Source: Frondihabitans sucicola
GTDB lineage: Bacteria > Actinomycetota > Actinomycetes > Actinomycetales > Microbacteriaceae
Direction: 5' to 3'
Assembly: GCF_030296615.1 (NCBI RefSeq)
Contig: NZ_AP027732.1
Coordinates: 1,054,001-1,118,000 of the forward strand
Length of the DNA: 64,000 nucleotides
How positions within the stretch are numbered: the stretch's first letter is position 1; every line of letters starts with the position of its first letter. This document shows, piece by piece, positions 16,112 through 24,472 of this stretch. The notes beneath the pieces are model-generated. The model saw only the letters and a program-made list of their open reading frames with translations, was not told where the DNA came from and ran no database searches. The translations under genes were made by a program, and so were the position numbers.

Positions 16112-16919
16112 ACGCCATCGCCCTCGGCTTCGACCGCGCCCGCTACGAGACGCGGGTCTACTTCCGGCAGGGGGACACGATCCTGTTCACCTTCCTCTTT
16201 CCGATCATCATGCTGACGATCTTCTCGGTGGCCTTCAGCTCGGCCGGGAACATCGGCGCGCGCCCCGACGGCACAGGCGGTGTGACCCCCGCGGCCTTCT
16301 ACCTGCCGGGGATGATCGCCGCGGGGATCCTGCTCTCCGGAGTCCAGAACCTCGCGGTCGACATCGCCGTCGAGCGCGGAGACGGGACGCTGAAGCGGCT
16401 GGCCGGGACGCCGCTGCCGGTGCTGTCGTACTTCATCGGCAAGCTGGGGCAGGTGTTCGCCACCTCGGTGCTGCAGGTGATCCTGCTCATCGTGATGGCG
16501 CACTTCGCATTCGGCGTGGCCCTCCCGACCCGCGCCTCCGCCTGGCTCACGTTCCTCTGGATCTACGTGTTCGGCATGATCACGTCGGCGGTCCTGGGGA
16601 TCGCTCTGTCGCGAGTGCCGCGCTCGGGCAAGAGCGCGACCGCGGTCATCATCCCGATCGTGCTCGTGCTGCAGTTCATTAGCGGCGTCTACCTGCAGTT
16701 CTCGATGCTGCCCGTCTGGCTGCAGAACGTCGCGTCGATCTTCCCGCTGAAGTGGATCGCCCAGGGGACGCGATCGGTGTTCCTGCCCTCGTCGTTCGCC
16801 GTGCAGGAGCAGGGCGGCGACTGGAACCTCGGGGAGTCGCGCTCGTCCTCGGCATCTGGCTCGTCGTCGGGGTGGTGGCCGCGCTCGTGACGTTCCGGTG
16901 GATCCGCAAGGACTCCTGA
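16108..16919 (+). CDS. ABC-2 type exporter, permease (frame broken near the end, about 16832)
   Basis: About 270 residues with six hydrophobic segments typical of ABC-2 permeases (for example DTILFTFLFPIIMLTIFSVAF, LPGMIAAGILLSGVQNLAVD, LYV/FGMITSAVLGIAL). The ABC-2 ERGDGTLKRLAGTPLP motif near residue 90 is present. As sequenced the last helix is out of frame; one G added in GGGG at 16831-16834 gives VALVLGIWLVVGVVAALVTFRWIRKDS and a stop at 16919. Coupled to the ATPase by ATGA. Confidence 0.85.
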
Positions 16920-16983
16920 TGCCGTCGTCGACGGGTGTGGACACCTCCTGCGCGGCTTCGCCGATGCGTGGAATGCTGTCCGC

Positions 16984-18320
16984 ATGACCGGGAACAGGTG
17001 GTGGCACGCGCTCTTCGCGACGACGATGGCCGTGCTCGTCGCGGTGGCCCTCGTGAACCTCCCCGGCGGCACCGGCGACGAGTACCTGGCGCTCGCGGCC
17101 ATCGGGGTGCTCGTCGCCGCCTATGCCACCTTCGGCCGACGCGGCTTCGACTCGCAGCGCGTCGGCTTCGTCATGATCGCAGTCCTCGTCGTGTGCTCCG
17201 GCGCAGCCGTTCGCGTCGATCCGTCGATGGCACTGATCCAGTGCATCGCGATGCCGCTCATCTGGTGCCAGCTGCAGCGCACTCGCGACGCCGTCGTCGG
17301 CAACGTCGTGATCGTGGCCGTCATCGCGCTCGCCATGGCCGGCTACCTCGGTCCGTCCGCCTCCACCGTCGTCCAGGTCGTCCTCATCGAGGGCATCAGC
17401 CTGGCCGGCAGCATCGCGCTCGGGCTCTGGGTCTCGCGGCTCGCCGAACTCAGCGCCGAGCGCGCCCGCCTGCTCGACGAGCTCCGTCGAGCGCAGGCCG
17501 AGGTCGAGGCGCTCGGGTGCGAGGCGGGCAGCACCAGCGAGCGCGAGCGGTGGGCGCGCGAGATCCACGACACGATCGCGCAGAGCCTCACCGGGCTGGT
17601 GATGCTCGGGCAGCGAGCTCGCCGCGAACTCGCCGCGAGCTCCGCGCTCTCCGGGGCGGCTCCGATCGCCGAGAAGTCTCCGCGCGCCGAAGGGTCTGCG
17701 CTGGCCGAGACCCTCGAGCTCCTCGAAGAGACCGCCCGCCAAGCCCTCGTCGAGACGAGGTCGCTGGTCGCGGCGACGGCTCCGGTCGATCTCGGCGGCG
17801 GCATCGCCGCGGCGCTCGAGCGCCTGGGCCGACGGTTCGAACGCGAGACCGGTATCGCCGTGCTCGTGTCGGTCGACGACGGTCTCTCCTCGTCGACCCG
17901 GGGTCGGATCGCGGCGCCGAGGTGGTCCTGCTGCGCTGCGCCCAGGAGGGGCTGGCCAATGTTCGCAAGCACTCCGGAGCCTCGACGGCCGACCTGGTGC
18001 TGAGGCGCATCGGCGGCGACATCGTGTTGACCGTGCACGACGACGGCTGCGGGTTCGACGCCTCGGCCCTCTCCGACGGCTTCGGTCTGGCCGGTATGCG
18101 TGAGCGCATCGCCCTGGTCCGCGGTCACCTCGAGGTGCGGAGCGCTCCCGGCAGCGGATCGACGCTGACCGTGGCGCTTCCGGTGGAAGGGGCGTCGGCT
18201 GCCGGCGCCCCCGCGGCGGTTGCCTCGTCCAGTGCGGGCACGCCCGCGGGAGGCACGTCCACGGGGGCGGCCGCGCGGCAGCCGGGCGCGGTGGCGGGCG
18301 GGCCCGGGGTGCCGGTGTGA
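16984..18320 (+). pseudogene. sensor histidine kinase (HisKA_3), frame broken at about 17901
   Basis: A NarL-class kinase of about 445 residues: several membrane segments in residues 8-150, a short coiled coil, phospho-acceptor His195 in REIHDTIAQSLTGL, then the ATPase domain LRCAQEGLANVRKHSGAS, DDGCGFD and GFGLAGMRERI. A 60-residue Ala/Gly/Pro tail follows. One G added to GGGG at 17900-17903 restores the joint STRGSDRGAEVVLLR. It overlaps the response regulator by GTGA. The pair sits directly behind the ABC exporter, a common arrangement for efflux control. Confidence 0.85.
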
Positions 18321-18967
18321 TCCGGGTGCTCGTGGCCGACGATCACCCGATCGTCCGCAGTGGGATCGTCGCGCTGCTCGCCTCGACGCCCGACTTCGAC
18401 GTCGTCGGCGAAGCCTCCGACGGTCGCGAGGCGGTCGAGCGGGCCCTCGTGTCGAAGCCCGACCTCGTGCTCATCGACCTCCGCATGCCCGTCCTCGGCG
18501 GCGAGGAGGCGACCGCGCAGATCCTGGCCGCCGACCCGGCCATCCGCGTCGTCGTGCTCACCACCTACGACACCGACGACGCCATCCTTCCAGCGATCGA
18601 GGCCGGCGCCAGCGGCTACCTCCTCAAGGCTGCTCCCGAGGAGGAGCTCCTGGCGGGCCTCCGCTCGGTGGCCCGGGGCGAAGTCGCTCTCGCGCCGTCG
18701 ATCGCTGCGATGCTCGTACGCCGCGTAGCCACGAGCCGGACGGATCCCGCTCGTTCCGCCGATCCTGCGATCGTCCTCACCGAACGCGAGATCCAGGTGC
18801 TCGCCCTCGTCGCCCGCGGCCGGAGCAACCGGGCGGTCGCCGACGAGCTCTTCGTGAGCGAGGCGACGGTCAAGACGCATCTCGTGCACGCCTTCGAGAA
18901 GCTCGGTGTCCGAGACCGCACCCGTGCCGTGACTCTCGCGATGGAGCTCGGGCTGCTCCCCCGCTGA
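18317..18967 (+). CDS. LuxR/NarL-family response regulator
   Basis: A 216-residue regulator. The receiver domain has the acidic pair DD at 8-9, phospho-acceptor Asp54 in VLIDLRMP, and Lys in YLLKAA near 105. The C-terminal LuxR helix-turn-helix is LTEREIQVLALVARGRSNRAVADELFVSEATVKTH (about 150-190). It starts with GTG inside the kinase stop and is therefore translationally coupled to it. The probable target is the adjacent ABC exporter operon. Confidence 0.93.
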   Translation: MIRVLVADDHPIVRSGIVALLASTPDFDVVGEASDGREAVERALVSKPDLVLIDLRMPVLGGEEATAQILAADPAIRVVVLTTYDTDDAILPAIEAGASGYLLKAAPEEELLAGLRSVARGEVALAPSIAAMLVRRVATSRTDPARSADPAIVLTEREIQVLALVARGRSNRAVADELFVSEATVKTHLVHAFEKLGVRDRTRAVTLAMELGLLPR

Positions 18968-19036
18968 CCTCTGCCCGCTGCGCCGCTGGCGACCTCTCGC
19001 CGGAGCCGGCGGTGAATATCCTGATAGTTCGCGCGA

Positions 19037-19087
19037 GCGACCCTCTAGTGTCGAGGGGTCGCCCACGGCTCCGCCCGAATCGGAGCC
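19037..19087 (+). terminator. two hairpins after the two-component operon
   Basis: Hairpin one: GCGACCCTC pairs with GAGGGGTCGC (one bulged base) at 19037-19062. Hairpin two: GGCTCCG/CGGAGCC at 19067-19087. Together they probably end the operon and separate it from the convergent gene at 19264. The rest of 18968-19263 is GC-rich without a credible gene. Confidence 0.5.
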
Positions 19088-19263
19088 GGTGCCTGCGTAC
19101 GAGCGTCGAACCCTAGCGGCGCCTCGTAGACCCGGCGGCCGTGCGCCCCGTCGTCCTGCGGCGGGGTGCACTCCTGCGTGCGGCGGCGGTGCCGGCGGCT
19201 CGCCGTTGCGCCGCCACCGCCTGCCCGGCGGGTCGGCCCGCCGGGCGCAGCCGCAGCCGCGCC

Positions 19264-19557
19264 CTAGTACGGCAACCGGACCCAGCGCCCTCCGTCGCGG
19301 CGGGTGAGGGCGGCACGCGTGACCTCGGCGAGGGGACTGGTCGCAGCAGCGACGGCGTCCGCGACGCGAGCGGCCGTGTGGTCGTCGTCGGCGGTGTAGC
19401 GAACGGTGATGCGGGCCTCGCCGCGCACCACGGCGACGTCTCGGGCCTCGACGGTCGTCAGGGTCGCGGCACCCGCGGCCGCGGCGGGCAGGACCGCATC
19501 GGGGGCGACCGCCGGCGCGAGACGGCCGACGGAGAGAGTGATCCGGTACGAAGCCAC
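19264..19557 (-). CDS. small hypothetical protein
   Basis: A 97-residue protein (VASYRITLSVGRLAPAV...), rich in Ala and Val, with alternating strand-helix pattern and a C-terminal RWVRLPY. It begins at a GTG that shares one base with the TAG of the GNAT gene (TAGTG), so the two are translationally coupled. No family recognised; possibly a ligand-binding or assembly partner of the acetyltransferase. Confidence 0.6.
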   Translation of the reverse strand: MASYRITLSVGRLAPAVAPDAVLPAAAAGAATLTTVEARDVAVVRGEARITVRYTADDDHTAARVADAVAAATSPLAEVTRAALTRRDGGRWVRLPY

Positions 19558-20156
19558 TAGCCCGCGTGCCCCGCGAGGCGCTGGACGAGCGACTGCTTCA
19601 CGGTCGGCCACTCGCCGTCGATGATCGAGAAGACGACAGTGTCGCGGATCGTGCCGTCGGGCCACACCTTGTGGTTGCGGAGCACGCCGTCCTGCTTGGC
19701 GCCGAGCCGGGCGACGGCGGCGCGCGACTGCTGGTTGTGCCAGTGCACCCGGAACTCGACCGCGATGCAGCCGAGGGTCTCGAAGGCGTGGGTGAGCAGG
19801 AGGAGCTTCGCCTCGGCGTTGATGCCGGTGCGCTGCGCCGCGCGCCCGAGCCAGGTCGAGCCGATCTCGAGGCGTCGGTTGGCAGGTTCGAGGTTGAGGA
19901 ACGTCGTGATGCCCACGGCCCGGCCGGACGCCGCGTCGACGACCGCCCACGGAACACTCGCCCCGGCCGCGTGCAGGGCTCGACGCGAGTCGATGTCGGC
20001 TGCCATCGCCTCGGGGGCGGCGATGTGCGTCGCGTACCAGGTCTTCCAGAGTTCGCCGTCGAGCACAGCCGCGGCCAGGTCGGCGGCGTGCGCCTGAGCG
20101 AGGGGCTCGAGGGTCACGCGGGCTCCGGTGAGCGTGGGCTGGGAAGTGAACTCCAT
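19557..20156 (-). CDS. GNAT family N-acetyltransferase (RimJ/RimL-like)
   Basis: A 199-residue acetyltransferase. It opens MEFTSQPTLTGARVTLEPLAQAHAADL, the usual RimJ-type N-terminus, and has the acetyl-CoA segment LEIGSTWLGRAAQRTGINAEAKLLLL with FETLGCIAVEFRVHWHNQQSRAAVARLGAKQDGVLRNH, which matches the RimJ/RimL consensus (NxxSxxxxxKLGFxxEG). It acetylates an unknown amine, probably a protein N-terminus or antibiotic-like molecule. The start at 20156 excludes a repeat-encoded, unlikely N-terminal extension. Confidence 0.87.
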   Translation of the reverse strand: MEFTSQPTLTGARVTLEPLAQAHAADLAAAVLDGELWKTWYATHIAAPEAMAADIDSRRALHAAGASVPWAVVDAASGRAVGITTFLNLEPANRRLEIGSTWLGRAAQRTGINAEAKLLLLTHAFETLGCIAVEFRVHWHNQQSRAAVARLGAKQDGVLRNHKVWPDGTIRDTVVFSIIDGEWPTVKQSLVQRLAGHAG

Positions 20157-20185
20157 GCCACCGACCCTAGGGCAGGCCGCCGACG

Positions 20186-20233
20186 CGGCCCGGCAGCCGG
20201 GCGGCCCGGCAGCCGGGCGGCCCGGCAGCTGGG
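20186..20233. repeat. three tandem 16-bp GC repeats
   Basis: CGGCCCGGCAGCCGGG is repeated three times head to tail (the third with one change), followed by degenerate fragments to about 20275. Each unit contains the small palindrome CCCGGCAGCCGGG. It lies between the GNAT gene and the SOS-controlled gene. Confidence 0.8.
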
Positions 20234-20301
20234 CAGCCGGCTGCCCACGACCAGCAGCCGGCTCCCCACGACCGCGCGGCCCCGTACCCCGCCGTCGCAC
20301 C

Positions 20302-20601
20302 TCAGTCGTACGTGCGCAGCAACCGCCAGAGCGTGCTGTACGGGTCGCGCGCCACGTCGAAGACGAACGTCTCGCCGCTCTCGGAGGTCGCCTGGAAGCG
20401 CCACGACTCGCGGCGCTCGAGCGGGTGCGTGAACGCGGGATCGAGGGCCGCCTCGGTCTGCCACCCGGGGAAGGTCGGGTTCAGGCGCGTGGGGGTGTCG
20501 CTCACTCGGAATCGCTGCGTGCCCCAGACGACCCGCTGGGGGATTCCGTCGTCGGAGACCCACACCATCACGGACTCGTCGACCCGGGTCATGGCTTCCA
20601 C
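20302..20601 (-). CDS. DUF6504-like small protein under LexA control
   Basis: A 99-residue protein: ESVMVWVSDDGIPQRVVWGTQRFRVSDTPTRL, then a WRFQATSESGETFVFDVARD strand pair and LWRLLRTYD at the C-terminus. The VWVSDDGIPQRxxWxxxRFRV pattern resembles the small DUF6504 proteins that accompany imuB/dnaE2 mutagenesis genes in actinobacteria; this assignment is by memory of the pattern. A perfect LexA box lies 15 bases upstream of the GTG start, which has GAGGAG nearby. The ImuB and DnaE2 genes themselves are not in the window, so this is a detached SOS gene. Role unknown, probably in damage tolerance. Confidence 0.7.
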   Translation of the reverse strand: MEAMTRVDESVMVWVSDDGIPQRVVWGTQRFRVSDTPTRLNPTFPGWQTEAALDPAFTHPLERRESWRFQATSESGETFVFDVARDPYSTLWRLLRTYD

Positions 20602-20615
20602 CGTGCTCCTCTCAC

Positions 20616-20631
20616 TCGAACGTATGTTCGA
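20616..20631. promoter_or_regulatory. LexA (SOS) box
   Basis: TCGAACGTATGTTCGA, a perfect inverted repeat that matches the actinobacterial SOS-box consensus TCGAAC-N4-GTTCGA exactly. Only the minus-strand gene at 20302-20601 starts beside it. Confidence 0.88.
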
Positions 20632-20691
20632 TAGAGGGCACTCTACGTCGAGGAGGCGCGACGCGCCAAGACCGGAGCCGAGACGGCAGGA

Positions 20692-21723
20692 TCAGCCCGC
20701 TCGAACGATCCGATCCCCGGTCGTGAGCTGCCAGAGCGCGACGCCGTGCAGCCCGACCGACTCGGCGTAGTTAGACCGCACCGTCAGCGATTTGCCGTCG
20801 GACCACCAGAGCACGGTGCCGTCCTGCAGCTTGGCGGTCCACTCGCCCTGTGCGCTCACCCAGCTCGCCCGTGATCCTGCTTGCTTTCGCGCTTGAGCGG
20901 GTGTGACGACGCCGCCCTTGCCGTCTTTCTTCCAGCTGTAGCCGTAGCCGGCGACGCCGAGGTCGACCTTCGCGGGCTTCACGACGGAGGTGAGCGCCGA
21001 GACGACCTGTTTGGCCCAGAGGAGACCGCCGACCGGGCCGGCGGCGCTGAAGCCGGTGCCGTGCTCGTCGTAGGCCATGACCACGAAGCGGTCGACGAGG
21101 GGACTCAGGGCTGCCAGATCGTAGCCGGCGGCCTGATAGGCGGCGGGGCTCGTCTCGGCCATGACCGCCAGCGAGATGGTGGCGGTCTTCGGCAGGGTGG
21201 ACCGCAGTTCGGTGACGAACGACACGAGATCGTCGGCGTTGTCGGCGGTGAGGTACTCGAGGTCGAGCTGGATCCCGTCGTAGCCGCCGTGGTCCACTTC
21301 GGACGCGAGGCCCGAGACGACGAAATCGCGGTTCTCGGCGCTCGAGAGCATCTTCGTCGCGATGCTGTTGCTGAAGTCGCCCTTGCTCGCGTCGATGTTG
21401 TTGACGAGCAGTTCGGACTTCGTGCCGTCTTTCTTCGCGGCCGCGGCGATCTTCAGGGCGTCGTCGGACGACGCGGCGACGCCTTCGCCCTCGGGCGTGA
21501 TGCTGACCCCGGAGATCCCGATCATGTCGATGGCGTCGTGCTCCCGCGCGAGTGCGGCCAGCGTCGAAGCCCCGGCGACCCCGTAGCCCTCGACCGAGAG
21601 CGACGCCGGCACCGTCGCGGCCGTGGAGTCGGTCGAGGAGGAGGCCGAGCAGCCTGCGGCGGCGAGGACGGCGGCGACGGCGACCCCGGCGATGAGGGCG
21701 CGGCCCGTGCTCTGTCGATGCAT
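20692..21723 (-). CDS. lipoprotein with GH18-type glycosidase domain
   Basis: A 343-residue secreted protein: lipoprotein signal peptide ending in the lipobox LAAAGC (Cys25), a Ser/Thr linker, then a TIM-barrel glycosidase domain. The GH18 active-site strand reads YDGIQLDLEYL (family DGxDxDxE, here DGIQLDLE), so the catalytic Glu is kept, as in YaaH/SleL-like members acting on peptidoglycan rather than chitin. Further markers are VVMAYDEHG and the C-terminal SVGLHGVALWQLTTGD. It probably cleaves N-acetylglucosamine polymers at the cell surface. Confidence 0.83.
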   Translation of the reverse strand: MHRQSTGRALIAGVAVAAVLAAAGCSASSSTDSTAATVPASLSVEGYGVAGASTLAALAREHDAIDMIGISGVSITPEGEGVAASSDDALKIAAAAKKDGTKSELLVNNIDASKGDFSNSIATKMLSSAENRDFVVSGLASEVDHGGYDGIQLDLEYLTADNADDLVSFVTELRSTLPKTATISLAVMAETSPAAYQAAGYDLAALSPLVDRFVVMAYDEHGTGFSAAGPVGGLLWAKQVVSALTSVVKPAKVDLGVAGYGYSWKKDGKGGVVTPAQARKQAGSRASWVSAQGEWTAKLQDGTVLWWSDGKSLTVRSNYAESVGLHGVALWQLTTGDRIVRAG

Positions 21724-22016
21724 GCGACGAGGGTATCCGGCTCGCGCGAGTCGACGCTGTGACCCCGCGCCGCCGTGGCGTCACCCCTTCGGCCTCGCCT
21801 GGGAGGTTGCGGGAGACACCCCCAGTTCGGGGTCCGACGCCGATCCGGTGGCCACGTCGCCAAGCGGTCCCAGGCGGACCTTCGACGCCGCCGGAGGGGT
21901 GTCCGAGCGGCTCACTGCGGACATCGCGCGCCCGGGGCGCACGACGTCAGGGGTACAAGAGGCCGTCGTGTCGGCGCGAAGATGGACCCGATCGCGGGCC
22001 CGCAGGATCACGCGCG
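21724..22016. other. intergenic region without a recognisable gene
   Basis: About 290 bases upstream of the GH18 lipoprotein and downstream of the 42-codon gene. Open frames here lack ribosome-binding sites and show no recognisable protein. A stretch near 21895 looks tRNA-like (ggtgtccgagcggc) but does not fold into a full cloverleaf. Confidence 0.4.
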
Positions 22017-22145
22017 TCACCGTGCCGGCCGGTAGCTCCTGCAATCGCACAGGCTGCAGTCGGTGCCGCGGCGGTAGTGCTCGTGCGCCTCTTCGACGTG
22101 GCCGCAGAGACAGAACCGTTCCGGCGGCGGCGTGGCGGGCGACAT
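22017..22145 (-). CDS. 42-residue Cys-rich small protein
   Basis: A short ORF below normal calling thresholds. It starts MSPATPPPERFCLCGHVEEA and has the Cys pattern CxC near residue 12 and CxxCxC near residue 30, with His residues (GHVEEAHEHY) between. Five Cys plus His can bind one zinc. The start has AGGA six bases upstream. The family-like sequence (CGHVxxAHEHYRRGTDCSLC) is familiar from small actinobacterial proteins without known function. A short in-frame-looking peptide upstream (from ATG 22249, MAIGPFEEVAERYRDLQSRW) might be a separate or frame-shifted part. Confidence 0.7.
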   Translation of the reverse strand: MSPATPPPERFCLCGHVEEAHEHYRRGTDCSLCDCRSYRPAR

Positions 22146-22380
22146 CGATCCTGCTTCGTCTGGGTGGAGGGGCTCACGGCTGAGGCGCTCCACCGACTCT
22201 GGAGATCACGATAACGCTCGGCGACCTCCTCGAACGGGCCGATTGCCATCGGGGTACACGGATGTCCTCATCGTGCCGGACCCGTGCTCTCCGGGATGCG
22301 CCCCGATCGGGTGACGAATCGGCCGACACCGGCTGCATCAGCAGGAGTGGGCGCCCGAAGCACCCCCGGACGCGGGGGTA

Positions 22381-22408
22381 TTGCGGTCTCCCGGAGCGGA
22401 GCTACTTT
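22381..22408 (+). promoter_or_regulatory. promoter of the glycosyltransferase pair
   Basis: TTGCGG (22381-22386) and TACTTT (22403-22408) are 16 bases apart. Transcription would start near 22415, giving a 5' leader of about 160 bases before the ATG at 22578. The leader region and 22146-22380 contain no other convincing gene. Confidence 0.45.
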
Positions 22409-22577
22409 GGCAGGACCCGAGGACGAGAACGGCAGCGGTCCCGAAGCCCACGCCGTTCGCGTCCAGGAGAAGAGGCGACCCGACCTCCTCTCCCCGCGCA
22501 GCCGTCGACGACCCGAACTCCTCGACGCCGCGCGAACAAGCACCACCCCTGCACCGCTTACCCGAATTGGCTACCCC

Positions 22578-23375
22578 ATGACACCCAGCAGTGGCCTGCG
22601 CTCCAACGATCCGACCGTCTCGATCGTCATCCCCGCCCGCAACGACGCCAAGAACCTGGAGGTGGTCCTCCCCCAGCTCCCCGCCGTCCACGAGGTCATC
22701 CTCGTCGACGGCGACTCGGTCGACGGAACCGTCGAGACGGCCCTTCGCGTCCTCCCCGGCATCACGATCGTCCGCCAGACGCGCACCGGCAGAGGCAACG
22801 CTTTCGCCTGCGGCTTCGAGGCCGCGACCGGCGACGTCATCGTCATGTTCGACGCCGCAGGATCCGCCGACCCCGCCGAGATCCCCGCGTTCGTCGCGAC
22901 CCTCGTCGCGGGCGCCGACGTCGCCAAGGGCAGCCGGTTCCGCCGGGCCGGTGGCTCCACGGGCAACCACGGTCTGAGCGTGGTCTGCAACATCCTGCTC
23001 GGCACCACGTACTCCGATCCCGGCTACGGCTTCAACGCCTTCTGGCGCGACGTCCTCCCCGCCGTCGACCTGCTCCCGACGACGATCGAGGCTCCGGCCG
23101 GAGGCGGCACGCTGTGGGGCGACGGCTTCGAGATCGAGACGATCCTGAGCTGCCGCTTTGCCGCCGCCAAACTGCGGGTGACGGAGGTGTCGAGTTCCGA
23201 GAAACACCGCACGCGCGGCGAGTCGACTATCGGTGATCGCCTCCGCGTCCTCAAGACGATCGTCACCGAGAAGCGTCGCGAGAACAGCGACGTCGACCTC
23301 ACCGCCCTCGAGACCGTCGTCGCGCCGGCCGTCACGGCCCCGATCCGCATCGACGCCGAGCAGGGCGCCGCGTGA
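22578..23375 (+). CDS. family 2 glycosyltransferase (dolichyl-phosphate mannose synthase-like)
   Basis: A 265-residue GT-A fold enzyme: VSIVIPARNDAKNLEVVLPQLP, the DxD-type region VILVDGDSVDGT, then GRGNAFACGFEAATGDVIVMFDAAGSADP. That arrangement matches DPM1-like synthases that transfer a sugar from a nucleotide donor to polyprenyl phosphate. There are no membrane helices. I chose ATG 22578 because the conserved domain begins 12 residues later; the longer frame upstream is arginine-rich noise. It overlaps the second glycosyltransferase by GTGA. Confidence 0.85.
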   Translation: MTPSSGLRSNDPTVSIVIPARNDAKNLEVVLPQLPAVHEVILVDGDSVDGTVETALRVLPGITIVRQTRTGRGNAFACGFEAATGDVIVMFDAAGSADPAEIPAFVATLVAGADVAKGSRFRRAGGSTGNHGLSVVCNILLGTTYSDPGYGFNAFWRDVLPAVDLLPTTIEAPAGGGTLWGDGFEIETILSCRFAAAKLRVTEVSSSEKHRTRGESTIGDRLRVLKTIVTEKRRENSDVDLTALETVVAPAVTAPIRIDAEQGAA

Positions 23376-24373
23376 CCCGCGCTCCCGACGTCAGCGTGGT
23401 CGTCTGCGCGCACGCGCGGCTTCGCTGGCGCGATCTCCAGGACTCCGTCGAGTCGGCTCGCGCTCAGCAGGACGCCGCGGAAGTCATCGTCGTCGTCGAC
23501 CACGCGCCGGCACTGCTGCGGAGAGCGCAGGACCGGTGGCCGGCCCTCACCGTCGTCGAGAGCGCCGGGGCTCCAGGCCTTGCCGGAGCGCGCACCACGG
23601 GCGTGTCGGCGGCGACCACCGAGATCGTCGCGTTCCTCGACGGGGACGTCGTCGCCGACGCCGACTGGCTCACCTGGATGCTCGACTCGTTCGACGACCC
23701 CAACGTCGCCGGCGTCGGCGGGTTCGTGGAGCCGGTCTGGTCGGACGCCGCGGGCGTCGCCCGCCTCCCGGACGAACTGCTCTGGACCGTCGGCTGCACC
23801 CACGGGGGTCCTGCAGCCCCCACCGCCGACGTCCGCGACGTGCTCGGCTGCTCCCTGGCCCTCCGTCGCGCGGCGATCCTCGCCGTCGGCGGCTTCCCGT
23901 CGACCGGCGGTCGCCTCGGCGCGCTCCGGCTCGACGGGGGCGCAACCGAGCTCTGCATCCGCATCCATCAGGCCGATCCTGCCGCTCGGATCGTCTACGA
24001 GCCCCTCTCGCTCGTGCACCGCCGAGTCCCCGCGGACCGTGCCACCTGGCGCCACCTGTGGAGTCGCTCGTTCGCCGGGGGCGTCTCGAAGGCTGCGCTG
24101 AGTCGCGCGCTCGGCCGCACCGACGCGCTCTCGAGCGAGTCGTCGTACCTGACCCGCATCGTGCCCGGCGCCCTGGTCCGCGAACTCCGGCTGATCGGTC
24201 GCGGCGGTGGGAAGCGTGCCCTCGCGATCGTGACCGCGGTGGCGGCGACCCTCGGCGGCTACGCCCTCGGAGCCGTCGCGGGCGCCGTCACCCGCACCGC
24301 CACCGGTGGCCGGGCCCCCGGCGCAGGATCCGCGGCCGATCGCGCGCCGTCCGAGGCTGCGGTTCTCCGCTGA
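23372..24373 (+). CDS. family 2 glycosyltransferase, mycofactocin MftF-like
   Basis: A 333-residue GT-A enzyme: VSVVVCAHARLRWRDLQDSVESARAQ, PGLAGARTTGVSAATTEIVAFLDGDVVADADWL (DGD metal motif), GVGGFVEPVW and VLGCSLALRRAAILAVGGF. The C-terminal 60 residues hold a hydrophobic segment (AIVTAVAATLGGYALGAVAGAV) for membrane attachment. Coupled to the preceding glycosyltransferase by GTGA, so both probably build one surface glycan or glycolipid. The MftF comparison is only by overall pattern. Confidence 0.82.
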   Translation: MTRAPDVSVVVCAHARLRWRDLQDSVESARAQQDAAEVIVVVDHAPALLRRAQDRWPALTVVESAGAPGLAGARTTGVSAATTEIVAFLDGDVVADADWLTWMLDSFDDPNVAGVGGFVEPVWSDAAGVARLPDELLWTVGCTHGGPAAPTADVRDVLGCSLALRRAAILAVGGFPSTGGRLGALRLDGGATELCIRIHQADPAARIVYEPLSLVHRRVPADRATWRHLWSRSFAGGVSKAALSRALGRTDALSSESSYLTRIVPGALVRELRLIGRGGGKRALAIVTAVAATLGGYALGAVAGAVTRTATGGRAPGAGSAADRAPSEAAVLR

Positions 24374-24472
24374 TCGCCCCCGGCAGCCGGAGCGGCCCGG
24401 GCCGTTGAGTCAGGCTCGGAGCACCCCGGCTGGGCCCCACCGCTCGGGGCGGACCGGCCCGTTACACCGGGC

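Noticed and set aside
21880..21960. tRNA-like stretch with ggtgtccgagcggc
   Set aside because: No complete cloverleaf, no TPsiC arm (GGTTCGA) and no acceptor stem pairing.
22146..22249. short peptide MAIGPFEEVAERYRDLQSRW... upstream of the Cys-rich small gene
   Set aside because: The sequence looks protein-like but loses meaning before 22145, and no joint with the Cys-rich frame is convincing.
22338..23207. 289-codon minus-strand frame opposite the glycosyltransferase
   Set aside because: Low-complexity shadow; the plus frame has a full GT-A domain.
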